A DNA stretch of 24,751 nt from Acetatifactor sp. (GTDB taxonomy: Bacteria > Bacillota > Clostridia > Lachnospirales > Lachnospiraceae), in the NCBI GenBank assembly GCA_016293615.1, contig JAEDDX010000044.1:1-24751 (forward strand), read 5' to 3'. Shown one piece after another: positions 15,126 to 23,138 of the stretch. The position numbers were made by a program, and so were the translations under genes. Each line of letters starts with the position of its first letter. The first letter of the stretch is position 1. Under the pieces are notes generated by a model that saw only the letters and a list, made by a program, of their open reading frames with translations, ran no database searches and was not told the DNA's origin.

Positions 15126-15602
15126 ATGAATATCACAAAGCTTTACCGCCGCCGCCTGATTCCGGCAGAATGTCTTCTCTTAAAGGATGATGTCATCGTT
15201 GCGCAAAACGAGGAGTACATCGTGACCCGCTGGAAAACCATCCGCCCGAAACCCGGTTTTTCCCACGGCTGCTCCTGCTATTTTCTGAAGGAAGGCATCA
15301 AGGTGAGCAAGATTTTCCGCGAGGACGGTTCTCTGGTGTATTGGTACTGTGATATCGTAGACTACGAATTCAACGAGGCGGAGAGTTCGATAACGGTGAC
15401 AGACCTGTTGGCGGATGTCATTGTATATCCGAACGGCCACATGGAAGTGGTCGACCTGGACGAGCTTGCGGAGGCTCTCGAGCGTGAATATATCACAAAA
15501 GAGCAGATGACCAAATGCCTTCGCAATTTGAACTATCTGCTCTCCATGATCTACAGGGATAAATTCGACAGATTCCAGGCGCGCCTGGATATCGCGGACT
15601 GA
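15126..15602 (+). CDS. DUF402 domain protein
   Basis: 158 residues from ATG 15126. An earlier ATG at 15120 is only one base from AGGAG, while 15126 is seven bases away, so I chose the latter. The core VYWYCDIVDYEFNEAESSIT followed by DLLADVIVYPNGHMEVVDLD matches the DUF402 fold, in which conserved acidic residues bind a divalent metal; some relatives act as nucleoside diphosphatases. A C-terminal helical tail (about 110-158) follows. Substrate here is not known. It is a single gene that faces the minus-strand hydrolase at 15612, with only 9 bases between stops and no visible terminator. Confidence 0.88.
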   Translation: MNITKLYRRRLIPAECLLLKDDVIVAQNEEYIVTRWKTIRPKPGFSHGCSCYFLKEGIKVSKIFREDGSLVYWYCDIVDYEFNEAESSITVTDLLADVIVYPNGHMEVVDLDELAEALEREYITKEQMTKCLRNLNYLLSMIYRDKFDRFQARLDIAD

Positions 15603-15611
15603 CTATCATAA

Positions 15612-16796
15612 CTAATAGAAGATATGTCCGCCGATGACGATTCCGGTCAGTCCTTCCACCGGTCTTCGGAAAAAGACGCAGGTGCCGACATTGGTCTTGC
15701 CGGCCATCGCCTCGTCCGCTGCCCGATAGCAGGCAGCCGTTGCCTTATCTTTCTCCAGAGCCAGTGCGAGCCGGCCGCTAGCCGCCGGTGAGAACTGGTT
15801 CTTTTGATAGACAACGCCCGTCAGGGTATTCGGGAACTTCGAGCTGAGCAGCCGGTTGATGACGACGCTGCCCACAGCCAGCTTGCCCTCGTAGGATTCC
15901 CCGCCGGCTTCGCAGTAAATGATATTCGCCAAAAGCTTCCTGTCTCCCTCCGAAAAGGTCACCTGCGAGATGTCTCTCCAGGCGCCGTTTGCCGCCGCCT
16001 GGGACAGGGCAATCTCCTCCGCGAGCTTCTTTTTCAGGTATTGAAGATCCTTCTCCGCCTGCTTTAATTCTTCCTCATACTCCCGCGCCCGCTGCTCTGC
16101 ATCCGCGATCTTGTCCGCGTACTTCTCCAGCGTCTTAGTGGCCTTCTGAATCAGCTCCGTGACCTTGCCCTGCTCTTCCTTCGCCTGTTCCTGAAGGGCA
16201 TCCAGCTGAATCTTCTCATACTGGAGTTTTCCGTCAAGCTCCTCGATGAGCACTCTGTTATTACAGTAATCGTCCATGGTTCTGCGGTCATATTGTGCGA
16301 TTCTCTCCACATAATCCGCGGTGTTGAGGACATCGGAAAAGCTCTTCTCCTTCAGGATGGCTCCCAGAAAACTCTTCTCCTTATTCTCGTATATGTACCG
16401 GATCTTTGTGACCATACTTTCGTACTGGTCCGTTTCCTTCTCATGCGCCTGCGCAAGCGCCTGGCCGGATTCGCCGATCTCCTGTTCCTTGACTGCGATC
16501 TGACTCTCTAAGTCCTCGAGTCTGGAGATGACCTCGTCCATCCGGTCGCCGAGCTCGTCGAGCTCTTTTTTCAGTTGTTTCTGTTTCTTTTTGAGCTCAT
16601 CAAGGTTCTTGTCGTTTTCCCTGTCCTTCTGCTCGAGCTCCTCTTTTTCTTCTTCTTTGTCTTTTATCTGCTGCTGGGTGGTTGTTGCGGACACAAGAAG
16701 CACACCGGTGTGATTCTTACTCACTCCGGTGTCCGGAATCATGCCTGACAGAAGAAAGATGCAAAGGCATACTGCCATTGCTTTACCATACTTCAA
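15612..16796 (-). CDS. Secreted cell-wall hydrolase: coiled coil plus SleB-like domain
   Basis: 394 residues. N-terminal signal peptide (about 1-37, hydrophobic core AMAVCLCIFLLSGMI). A long coiled coil at about 40-115 and 185-265 resembles the PcsB/CwlO type of N-terminus. The C-terminal domain (287-394) is of the SleB/CwlJ Hydrolase_2 family: LLANIIYCEAGGESYEGKLA with E296, VGSVVINRLLSSKFPNTL, then NQFSPAASGRL. SleB relatives are lytic transglycosylases acting on spore cortex; with a PcsB-like coil this protein may instead act in vegetative wall turnover, held inactive by the coil. The start is TTG 16796, with AAAGGTGG 9 bases upstream. It lies 24 bases after the deaminase gene and is probably the last gene of that operon. 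Confidence 0.9.
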   Translation of the reverse strand: MKYGKAMAVCLCIFLLSGMIPDTGVSKNHTGVLLVSATTTQQQIKDKEEEKEELEQKDRENDKNLDELKKKQKQLKKELDELGDRMDEVISRLEDLESQIAVKEQEIGESGQALAQAHEKETDQYESMVTKIRYIYENKEKSFLGAILKEKSFSDVLNTADYVERIAQYDRRTMDDYCNNRVLIEELDGKLQYEKIQLDALQEQAKEEQGKVTELIQKATKTLEKYADKIADAEQRAREYEEELKQAEKDLQYLKKKLAEEIALSQAAANGAWRDISQVTFSEGDRKLLANIIYCEAGGESYEGKLAVGSVVINRLLSSKFPNTLTGVVYQKNQFSPAASGRLALALEKDKATAACYRAADEAMAGKTNVGTCVFFRRPVEGLTGIVIGGHIFY

Positions 16797-16820
16797 ATCT
16801 GTAATCCACCTTTCCGAAAG

Positions 16821-17303
16821 TTATACACGGATCCTGATCTCTCTGCCCGTATGTCCGTAGGGCACATAGGTCACGCCCGCAGCATCGAACATTCTCTTCG
16901 CCGCGCGGTTGGCGACGGTTCCCTCGTATTTATCGCTGTCATACACGACCACTTTAATGCCCGCCTGAATAATGGCCTTCGCGCACTCATTGCAGGGAAA
17001 CAGGGACACATACAGCTTCGTCCCGTCCAGCGAGCCGCCTCTGTAGTTGAGGATGGCATTCATCTCGCCGTGTGTCACAAAGGGATACTTGGTAGAAAGC
17101 TCCTCGCCTTCTCTGTCCCAGGGGAAGTCCTCGTCCGAACAGCCGTTGGGAAATCCGTTATAGCCCATGGACAGAATCTTATTGTCTTTGCTGACAATGC
17201 AGGCTCCGACCTGTGTGTTGGGATCCTTGGAACGCATGCCCGACAAATGGGCCACCCCCATGAAATACTCGTCCCAGCTGATATAATCTTCTCTCTTGCT
17301 CAT
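16821..17303 (-). CDS. dCMP deaminase family protein (ComEB-like)
   Basis: 160 residues from ATG 17303, preceded by AGGTGG at 6 bases; the frame is open far upstream but without a better start. This is a zinc cytidine/deoxycytidylate deaminase: H78 and E80 in THGEMNAI, C104 and C107 in PCNEC. The N-terminal DEYFMGVAHLSGMRSKDPNT and NGFPNGCSDED segments fit dCMP deaminases, which convert dCMP to dUMP for thymidylate synthesis. It lies 94 bases after upp, consistent with a pyrimidine salvage cluster. ComEB is the Bacillus name for the same family; no com genes are next to it here. Confidence 0.92.
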   Translation of the reverse strand: MSKREDYISWDEYFMGVAHLSGMRSKDPNTQVGACIVSKDNKILSMGYNGFPNGCSDEDFPWDREGEELSTKYPFVTHGEMNAILNYRGGSLDGTKLYVSLFPCNECAKAIIQAGIKVVVYDSDKYEGTVANRAAKRMFDAAGVTYVPYGHTGREIRIRV

Positions 17304-17397
17304 CAAAGCCACCTCGCTTTGGGGTCTTATGTCAGTCCTGCTCATCCCCTCGCGATCGCGGGGCAAACGCAGTGCGCAGACAGTCCGTACCTCTTGC

Positions 17398-18027
17398 TTA
17401 TTTTGTGCCGAAGATACGGTCTCCCGCATCGCCCAGCCCGGGAACGATGTAGCCGTGGTCATTCAGCTTCTCGTCCAGAGCGCCGACATACAGATCCACG
17501 TCGGGATGTGCTTCCTGCATGGCCGCAATTCCCTCGGGAGCGGCGATGATACACATGAAATGGATGTTTCTGCAGCCCTTGTCCTTCAGCATCTGAATTG
17601 CCGCGATGGAGGAGCCGCCGGTCGCAAGCATGGGATCAACGACGAAGACTTCTCTCTCTGCACAGTCCGCCGGAAGCTTGCAGTAATACTCCACGGGTTT
17701 TAAGGTCTCCGGGTCTCTGTAGAGGCCGATGTGTCCGACCTTAGCGGCGGGAATCAGGGTCAGAACGCCGTCCACCATGCCCAGTCCTGCGCGCAGGATC
17801 GGGATGATTGCCATCTTCTTGCCTCTTAATTCCTTTGCCTGTGTCTCGCAGATGGGCGTCTTGATCGTCACATCATCGAGCTTCAGATCCCTGGTCGCTT
17901 CATAGCAGATCAGCATGGCGATCTCGCTGATGGTCTGCCGGAAATCCTTGGTTCCGGTATCCTCTCTGCGGATAAAACCGATCTTATGCTGAATCAGGGG
18001 ATGATCCATTACAACTACCTTTGCCAT
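17398..18027 (-). CDS. upp: Uracil phosphoribosyltransferase
   Basis: 209 residues, the standard length. The PRPP-binding motif is DPMLATGGSS (131-140), and the uracil-site text YIVPGLGDAGDRIFGTK forms the C-terminus. It converts uracil and PRPP to UMP. ATG 18027 follows AGGAGGAA. It sits between rpiB and the dCMP deaminase; upp near sua5, rpiB and atp is a common Firmicute arrangement. Confidence 0.98.
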   Translation of the reverse strand: MAKVVVMDHPLIQHKIGFIRREDTGTKDFRQTISEIAMLICYEATRDLKLDDVTIKTPICETQAKELRGKKMAIIPILRAGLGMVDGVLTLIPAAKVGHIGLYRDPETLKPVEYYCKLPADCAEREVFVVDPMLATGGSSIAAIQMLKDKGCRNIHFMCIIAAPEGIAAMQEAHPDVDLYVGALDEKLNDHGYIVPGLGDAGDRIFGTK

Positions 18028-18069
18028 AAAAAAATTCCTCCTAAGATGTATTTTTTGACGTGCTTTTGC

Positions 18070-18498
18070 TTACTCTTCCAGCATATTTACTCTTCTGATA
18101 TGCTTTTCCTCCTCGGAAAAAGGAGTGTTTAAGAATGTCTCAACGATATCCAGTGCAAGATTGACTCCCACCATGGCGCCGCCCAGCGCAAGCACATTTG
18201 CATTGTTGTGCAGACGGGTCATCTTCGCGGAGAGAGGCTCAGAGCACAGTGCGCAGCGTACGCCGGGAACCTTGTTGGCCGCAATGCTGATGCCGATTCC
18301 CGTGGTGCAGATGACAATACCCTTCTCGCAGGTACCGTCTGCCACAGCCCTCGCAACTGCCTTACCATACACGGGATAGTCAACGGATGCCTTGCTGTCG
18401 CATCCCATATCCTTGTAGGGAATCCCCTTTTCCTTCAAATACCCGATCACCTGACACTTCAGATCATATCCGCCGTGATCACTTCCGATTGCTATCAT
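18070..18498 (-). CDS. rpiB: Ribose-5-phosphate isomerase B
   Basis: 142 residues. N-terminal MIAIGSDHGGYDLK with D7 and H8, active-site C64 in IVICTTGIGISIAANKV, and H97 in TRLHNNANVLALGG are all in place for the RpiB/LacAB family. It interconverts ribose 5-phosphate and ribulose 5-phosphate, which feeds PRPP used by Upp downstream. ATG 18498 follows GGGAGGG. It lies 46 bases after sua5. Confidence 0.96.
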   Translation of the reverse strand: MIAIGSDHGGYDLKCQVIGYLKEKGIPYKDMGCDSKASVDYPVYGKAVARAVADGTCEKGIVICTTGIGISIAANKVPGVRCALCSEPLSAKMTRLHNNANVLALGGAMVGVNLALDIVETFLNTPFSEEEKHIRRVNMLEE

Positions 18499-18544
18499 GT
18501 TGTTACCCTCCCAGTTACTGATTTTTTATATTGCTGATAAATCT

Positions 18545-19612
18545 CTATTGCAAGCGGACTACTCTGTGGCCTGCTGCCTTGAGCAGTCTGTTCATAATAG
18601 CCTGTCCCAGACCGTCGCTCTCAAATCCCTCGGAATAAATGCTGTCGACGCCCTCATCGTCAAACTCACGAAGCGCCGTGAAAAGATGCCTTGCGATCGT
18701 TTCCTCGTCCGCGCGGGTCCCCACGCCCTTGACAGAGTCCGCACGGTATTGCTCCAGGGTCTCGTCCGTGGCGATGACGCCGGTCTTGCGTCCGGCCCTC
18801 CGGTCTGCCTGCGCCTGTGCATTGATATACGCCGCAACTGCCTTCGCATCTCCCTCGACGATCACAAGCTCGCCCTTCGGCGCATAATGTCTGTATTTCA
18901 TACCGGGCGCCCTGGGTGCCTGTCCGCTGTCACTGCTCATAATTGTGACATCTGTGTCAACTTCTCCGAGTACCTCCGCCAGCATCTGCCGTGTCACATA
19001 TCCCGGGCGGAGAATCTGCGGCGGCATCACCGTCATGTCAATGATGGTCGATTCCAGTCCGATTCCCACTTCACCGCCGTCGATGATCATCTCGATGCGG
19101 CCATCCATGTCCTCCGTCACATATTTTGCCACGGTAGGGCTTGGTCTTCCCGAACGGTTTGCGCTGGGTGCGGCGACGAAGCCTCCGCTGTATTCTATCA
19201 GCTTCTGCGCGACCCTGTGAGAAGGAAACCGCACGGCAACCGTGTCAAGTCCTCCGGTCGTCTCATACGGCACCTTGTCCGATTTTCGAAAAATCATGGT
19301 AAGGGGGCCCGGCCAGAACGCCTGCGCAGCCTTCCGGGCCGCCTCCGGCACTTCTGACACGATCGACTCCAGATCTTCCGATCTGCAGATATGCACGATC
19401 AGAGGATTATCACTCGGTCTGCCCTTCGCCGCATAGATCTTGCGGGAAGACTCCCGGTTCAGGCCGTCGCCGCCGAGTCCGTACACCGTCTCGGTGGGAA
19501 AGGCCACAAGACCTCCCTGCCTGATGATCTCTCCGGCCCTGCGCAGCGCCGCGTCCTCTTCCCCGGAAAAGCTCTCTTCATCCTGTCTGATTCTGACAAT
19601 CTCCGTATCCAT
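18545..19612 (-). CDS. sua5: Threonylcarbamoyl-AMP synthase (Sua5 type)
   Basis: 355 residues: a YrdC-like catalytic domain (about 20-215) with GLVAFPTETVYGLGGDG, the KGRPSDNPLIVHI loop (63-75) and SANRSGRPSPT, plus the extra C-terminal Sua5 domain (about 240-355) joined by RAPGMKYRHYAPKGEL. The longer two-domain form is what Firmicutes usually carry (YwlC). It makes threonylcarbamoyl-AMP for the t6A37 modification of ANN-decoding tRNAs. It is the first gene of the sua5-rpiB-upp-deaminase-hydrolase run, with an extended -10 promoter upstream. Confidence 0.96.
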   Translation of the reverse strand: MDTEIVRIRQDEESFSGEEDAALRRAGEIIRQGGLVAFPTETVYGLGGDGLNRESSRKIYAAKGRPSDNPLIVHICRSEDLESIVSEVPEAARKAAQAFWPGPLTMIFRKSDKVPYETTGGLDTVAVRFPSHRVAQKLIEYSGGFVAAPSANRSGRPSPTVAKYVTEDMDGRIEMIIDGGEVGIGLESTIIDMTVMPPQILRPGYVTRQMLAEVLGEVDTDVTIMSSDSGQAPRAPGMKYRHYAPKGELVIVEGDAKAVAAYINAQAQADRRAGRKTGVIATDETLEQYRADSVKGVGTRADEETIARHLFTALREFDDEGVDSIYSEGFESDGLGQAIMNRLLKAAGHRVVRLQ

Positions 19613-19652
19613 TCTGTACTACACTTTCTAAAAAACTACATACTTACTGATT

Positions 19653-19661
19653 AGTATACCA
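19653..19661 (-). promoter_or_regulatory. Extended -10 promoter of the sua5 operon
   Basis: On the minus strand TGG (19661-19659) followed by TATACT (19658-19653), an extended -10 of the TGn form. No good -35 lies 17 bases upstream. The predicted start near 19646 gives a leader of about 34 bases. Confidence 0.55.
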
Positions 19662-19684
19662 CAGCTTTTTCAAAAAAGAAAGAG

Positions 19685-20407
19685 TCAGTCTGCCTTGTTC
19701 AAATATTGTAAAATCCCCACGGCGACAGCCCAGGCGATCCGTTCCTGATACTCCGCGTCACAAAGCTTTGCCGCCTCTGTCTGATTGGACAGAAAGCCGC
19801 ACTCCACGATCACGATCGGCACCGAGGTTTTCTTCAAAAGATAGTAGCTGTCATTCGCCTTGATCTTTCGTCTGTTCTCCGGATCGGCCTTCTCAATGAG
19901 CTGCTTCTGAATCTGCTCTGCAAGCTTCTCACCCGACGCACTCCCGGTGTAATAAAACACCTGCGCTCCGTGCACATACTCTTCCGGGTAACTGTTCTGG
20001 TGAATGCTCACCGCCGCTCCGGGCGCCGTCTGCTCAATGATCTCCACGCGCCTCTTCATATCCTGCACCTTCTTATGTCGACCCTCCTGTGCAAGCACCT
20101 CATCCTCCGTGCGCGTCATCACCACGCGGACATCCTCCGCCTCCAGATACTTTGCCACCAGCTTAGCGATCTGCAGATTGATGTCCTTCTCCTTTTCTCC
20201 GTTGCAGCCGATCTTGCCGGGATCCTCTCCGCCGTGCCCCGCATCGACCACCACACAATACCTCTCCCTGCCGATGTTGACATCCTGCCCCGCCGTATAC
20301 AAAGGATACCTGCGTCCCATCCACATAAGCACCGCCAGGAAAACCGCTGCTAAGAGTGCAGCAAAAAACCGCTTCTTCCCATTTGCCAATCCACATACCT
20401 CCGTCAT
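19685..20407 (-). CDS. cwlD: N-acetylmuramoyl-L-alanine amidase, CwlD-like
   Basis: 240 residues. A membrane anchor or signal at about 12-30 is followed by an Amidase_3 domain. Zinc ligands are H58 (VVDAGHGGEDPG), E73 (GEKEKDINL) and H136 (VSIHQNSY), and the catalytic glutamate is E202 (VIVECGFLSN). It cleaves the amide between muramic acid and the stem peptide; CwlD makes muramic-delta-lactam in spore cortex, and the size and layout fit, but a vegetative role is possible. Two starts compete: ATG 20407 with GGGAGG, and TTG 20389 with a better GGAGGT seven bases upstream. Both keep the anchor. No clear terminator separates it from sua5. Confidence 0.92.
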   Translation of the reverse strand: MTEVCGLANGKKRFFAALLAAVFLAVLMWMGRRYPLYTAGQDVNIGRERYCVVVDAGHGGEDPGKIGCNGEKEKDINLQIAKLVAKYLEAEDVRVVMTRTEDEVLAQEGRHKKVQDMKRRVEIIEQTAPGAAVSIHQNSYPEEYVHGAQVFYYTGSASGEKLAEQIQKQLIEKADPENRRKIKANDSYYLLKKTSVPIVIVECGFLSNQTEAAKLCDAEYQERIAWAVAVGILQYLNKAD

Positions 20408-20481
20408 AACTGCCTCCCGTGCGGGAATGCATTTTCTAACAGTATATTCGCCGGGCAGTGCGGAAAATACTTCCGGGCGGC

Positions 20482-20520
20482 AAAAAGCCCCGGTCTGCGG
20501 TCAAAGGCCGCAGCCGGGGC
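20482..20520 (-). terminator. Intrinsic terminator after the GH18 gene
   Basis: On the minus strand GCCCCGG-CTGCGG, a 7-base loop, CCGCAG-A-CCGGGGC, then TTTTTG. The stem is about 13 bp with one bulge (20520-20487) and a short U-run (20486-20482). It separates the GH18 gene from cwlD. Confidence 0.88.
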
Positions 20521-20546
20521 CGGATGTCAGGGGAATGTACTCCCGC

Positions 20547-22262
20547 TTACAGGTCTCCAAACATTTTTACGAGGTTCCAGGCGCCTTTTGTGCCGTAGCC
20601 AAGCCTCCAGACAGCCACTCCGCCGAGCTTGTGGGCTCCCATGACGTTCAGCTTGGTCTTGAGGGATGCTTCATCCTCGATCCAGATCTGGTAGAGGGCA
20701 TCGCCGCTCTCCCACTCCGCGTAATACTGGCAGGTCTCCTCGTCCCACGCAGGCTCCTTCCCCATGCGGGCGAGAAAATCATCCATGTTGTTTAGGGTGA
20801 CATAGGAGTCTGTCACCTCGGTGCCCTCCGTCTTCCACAGGATGGTGTAGAAGGGAAGCGCATTGACGAGCTTCTGCGCAGGCACCTTTTCCAGCGCCTT
20901 CTCGATACCGTCAGTCACAAAACCGATGCTTGCGACACTGCCGGGGTCCTTGCAGCCGTGCCAGTGTTCATCATAGCCCATGAGGATGACATAATCCGCG
21001 AATTCCCCCTGGACATCGAGTCTGTAAAATGTATTACCGCTGTTTGGCATATAATTGTCCACGGAGAGGATCAGGTTGTTCGCCCTGGTGAGCACGGAAA
21101 GCTCCCGGATAAACTGTACATAATACTTTCCGGCGTCTGCGGTCAGCTCCTCGAAATCCAGATTCACGCCGTCGAGGCCCAGCTCCAGGGAGGTGTTTAT
21201 GATCGCTGTCTCCAAAGCCTTCCTCTTCTCGGTAGACGAAAGCACCTGATAGGTGCTGACCTCGCTTCCGGTCTCATTCCTGTAGTTGAAGTTATCCCAG
21301 ACGCCCCAGACCTTAAGTCCCCTGTCATGTGCGCGCTTCACATATTGTTCCGATGCGAAGGAGCGGAAGTTCCCCTCATTGTCCGTCAGGCTGAACCAGG
21401 TCGGAGCGATGACATTGAGACCCTGCCCCTCTTCGAGCATGGCGTCCAGCGTGTCATTGCCGCCGACACCGCCGATGGAATGCCAGCCCAGACATACCTT
21501 GCCTTCCATCTGCAGAGAGGGAATCTCCTCCGGCTGTCTTGTGGTCACCGGCTTCTCAAGCTCGCTGCTTAAGTTGGTCAGATACTTGTTTTCCACATAA
21601 CCGATGAGGGAATCCGAGGTCTTGACCCTGCTCCAGGTCTCCATCTCCTCCAAAAACTCCACCTTCTCGCCCTTTGCAAGCTCCTTTAGAATCGGGCTCT
21701 TGATGCCGCCCTTGACACGAACCTGGGTATCCCTGGAAACTTCATAAGTCTGACGGACGCCCCACTCGGTATACAGCTGCACATGCTTTTCAAATCTCTC
21801 ACAGGAGAAGTCGGCAAAATCGTGCAGGAATTCCTCGGCGAAGTAAATCTTCTCCCCCTGCTGCCTGCAGATGACATAGCCGGTCTCATGCACGCCGTCC
21901 CCATCCGAAAAGCTTCGCTCGCCGAACTTCACCTCCAGTGTATCCTCCGCCCGGGTGTAGAGCATCAGCTGCTCCTCCTCGGAGAGGAAAAATCTATCGT
22001 TCAAATATTCCTTCACTGTCTCCAGTTCAAAATAGATATGATTTTCAAACACAACCGCACGGTCTTCCAGCACTTCATCCTGCAGCACGATCGCAAGCTC
22101 GCCGTCGGCGCCGCCCTCGGCCAGACCTCCGCCAAAGTACGCATCCAGATCCGCCACTTCCGTGCCGTAAGAATATTTATCTGAAATCTTGCCGCCGAAC
22201 GCAACCACAACCACCACGGCAATCAGCACGAGTGCAACCAATACGGGAATCATTTTTTTCAT
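20547..22262 (-). CDS. Membrane-anchored SH3 / glycoside hydrolase family 18 protein
   Basis: 571 residues from ATG 22262, with AAGGAAGG about 11 bases upstream; the open frame extends to 22373 but the membrane anchor starts here. Layout: anchor (4-22), an N-terminal region with strand-rich repeats (about 50-170), a bacterial SH3-like domain (about 178-230, VRVKGGIKSPILKELAKGEK), then a GH18 barrel (about 255-560). The catalytic motif DGVNLDFE is intact (D364, D369, E371). The form recalls spore germination YaaH/YdhD and other cortex or peptidoglycan N-acetylglucosaminidases, so wall hydrolysis is likelier than chitin use. It is transcribed alone, from the promoter at 22339-22367 to the terminator at 20482-20520. 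Confidence 0.92.
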   Translation of the reverse strand: MKKMIPVLVALVLIAVVVVVAFGGKISDKYSYGTEVADLDAYFGGGLAEGGADGELAIVLQDEVLEDRAVVFENHIYFELETVKEYLNDRFFLSEEEQLMLYTRAEDTLEVKFGERSFSDGDGVHETGYVICRQQGEKIYFAEEFLHDFADFSCERFEKHVQLYTEWGVRQTYEVSRDTQVRVKGGIKSPILKELAKGEKVEFLEEMETWSRVKTSDSLIGYVENKYLTNLSSELEKPVTTRQPEEIPSLQMEGKVCLGWHSIGGVGGNDTLDAMLEEGQGLNVIAPTWFSLTDNEGNFRSFASEQYVKRAHDRGLKVWGVWDNFNYRNETGSEVSTYQVLSSTEKRKALETAIINTSLELGLDGVNLDFEELTADAGKYYVQFIRELSVLTRANNLILSVDNYMPNSGNTFYRLDVQGEFADYVILMGYDEHWHGCKDPGSVASIGFVTDGIEKALEKVPAQKLVNALPFYTILWKTEGTEVTDSYVTLNNMDDFLARMGKEPAWDEETCQYYAEWESGDALYQIWIEDEASLKTKLNVMGAHKLGGVAVWRLGYGTKGAWNLVKMFGDL

Positions 22263-22304
22263 CTTGTACGAAACCTTCCTTTTATGAACGAATATCCTTC
22301 GGTA

Positions 22305-22335
22305 ATTGCCCGTCCCAAACTGCGGAACGGGCAAT
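22305..22335 (-). repeat. Hairpin in the GH18 gene leader
   Basis: On the minus strand ATTGCCCGT (22335-22327) pairs perfectly with ACGGGCAAT (22313-22305), and the stem continues inward through a U-G and two C-G pairs. It starts right at the predicted RNA 5' end, about 45 bases before the start codon. There is no U-run, so it may protect or control the mRNA rather than end it. Confidence 0.6.
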
Positions 22336-22338
22336 CCC

Positions 22339-22367
22339 ATCATAACACATTCGTCACGGTAAGTCAT
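22339..22367 (-). promoter_or_regulatory. Promoter of the GH18 gene
   Basis: On the minus strand ATGACT (22367-22362), 17 bases, TATGAT (22344-22339), with a TGT just before the -10 that makes it an extended -10. Confidence 0.6.
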
Positions 22368-22443
22368 TACCATTTTGTAAGATTGTTCTATGTCCTGCCC
22401 GCAGCCAGAGAGGCAATCCGTCTTAAGTCAGGGCGGGACACAA

Positions 22444-22467
22444 AGCCCATGGGAGGCACCTTGGGCT
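22444..22467 (-). terminator. Weak hairpin after the 78-residue gene
   Basis: AGCCCA (22467-22462 on the minus strand) pairs with TGGGCT (22449-22444), three bases after the stop codon at 22470, followed by TTGTGT. Position suits a terminator, but the U-run is poor. Confidence 0.4.
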
Positions 22468-22469
22468 CA

Positions 22470-22706
22470 TCAGTTATTTTCCACACGGTCAAAGCGGATC
22501 TGTAAGATCCTGCCCGCGTCGTCATAGACAAAATCCGACATATAGGCACTGTCTTCGCGGACACATCGCTCTGCCGCGACGCCGGGCGCTACCGTCCGGT
22601 CATCCATGTACAGCCCGATTCCCTGTCCGCACATCCTTTCCAGGTAGCTTTGCATTGTGGCCTTGAGCTTTTCCTGCTCCGCGGGATCCTTGTTTTCCCC
22701 GCACAT
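22470..22706 (-). CDS. Small protein of unknown function
   Basis: 78 residues from ATG 22706, preceded by GAGAGGGGG at 7 bases, a strong ribosome site that supports real expression. It is soluble and mildly acidic, with three cysteines (C2, C26, C48), an N-terminal helix (AEQEKLKATMQSYLERMC) and a C-terminal strand pair ending FVYDDAGRILQIRFDRVENN. I recognise no family. It stands alone between the GH18 gene and a long non-coding gap; a terminator-like hairpin follows it. Confidence 0.72.
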   Translation of the reverse strand: MCGENKDPAEQEKLKATMQSYLERMCGQGIGLYMDDRTVAPGVAAERCVREDSAYMSDFVYDDAGRILQIRFDRVENN

Positions 22707-22827
22707 ATTATCACCCCCTCTCTGCGTAGAATAACCAAAAGGAATGTGATGAACCGCAAATGTATCCGACTGTACCAATAAACATTTTTTGCCAAATGTA
22801 CAAAATTTGATTAGGTTGAATTATTTC

Positions 22828-22849
22828 AGTGAAACATTAGTGAAATACT
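22828..22849. repeat. Tandem 11-base repeat, possible operator
   Basis: AGTGAAACATT (22828-22838) is followed directly by AGTGAAATACT (22839-22849), eight of eleven bases alike. One-turn spacing in a non-coding gap, about 120 bases upstream of the 78-residue gene, would suit a protein binding site, but no promoter is clear here. Confidence 0.3.
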
Positions 22850-22860
22850 ATGAGAGTGCA

Positions 22861-23086
22861 GGCGCCCGCATGGCGTCAACACTTGCAAGACATCCTAATA
22901 GAATCGAATAGAATAAAGTCATAACAGGACTTTATTGACAGTCATATGATAATGAAAAGGATGAAACTCCGGAAGTAAGCTTCCGGATTCGGGTGCAGAA
23001 TGCACCCCGTGATCATATCAGACTCCTTTCCGGCACGGATTGCCGGAGACATTTACAAGAAAATTATAATCGACCGTGCACTTTTT
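22861..23086 (+). other. Structured non-coding region, candidate RNA
   Basis: No gene is visible from 22707 to 23216. Within it five hairpins follow each other: 22861-22877 (6 bp, one wobble), 22912-22936 (perfect 9 bp, AATAAAGTC/GACTTTATT), 22968-22987 (perfect 8 bp), 22991-23007 (perfect 7 bp, GAA loop) and 23029-23047 (7 bp or more). GCACGG at 23033-23038, in the last hairpin, can instead pair with CCGTGC at 23074-23079, which is followed by CTTTTT (23081-23086). This is the kind of exclusive pairing seen in terminator/antiterminator leaders or small RNAs. A TTGACA at 22935-22940 lacks a -10 at the right distance. The strand is inferred from the U-run. I match it to no known RNA family. 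Confidence 0.4.
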
Positions 23087-23138
23087 ATCAAGCAGAATTT
23101 TACGAATGATTAAAAAAGTATAAACCATTGCCGCGCTC

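Noticed and set aside
17346..17363. GC-rich palindrome between upp and the deaminase gene as a terminator
   Set aside because: CCCC..CGCGATCGCG..GGGG can fold, but there is no U-run and the genes read as one operon.
18497..19357. 286-codon plus-strand frame
   Set aside because: Antisense of sua5; no start signal and low-complexity, His/Arg/Cys-rich translation typical of shadows.
22935..22967. Promoter from the TTGACA at 22935
   Set aside because: TATGATAAT lies only 4 bases downstream and nothing like a -10 is found 16-18 bases away, so the two cannot form a normal promoter.
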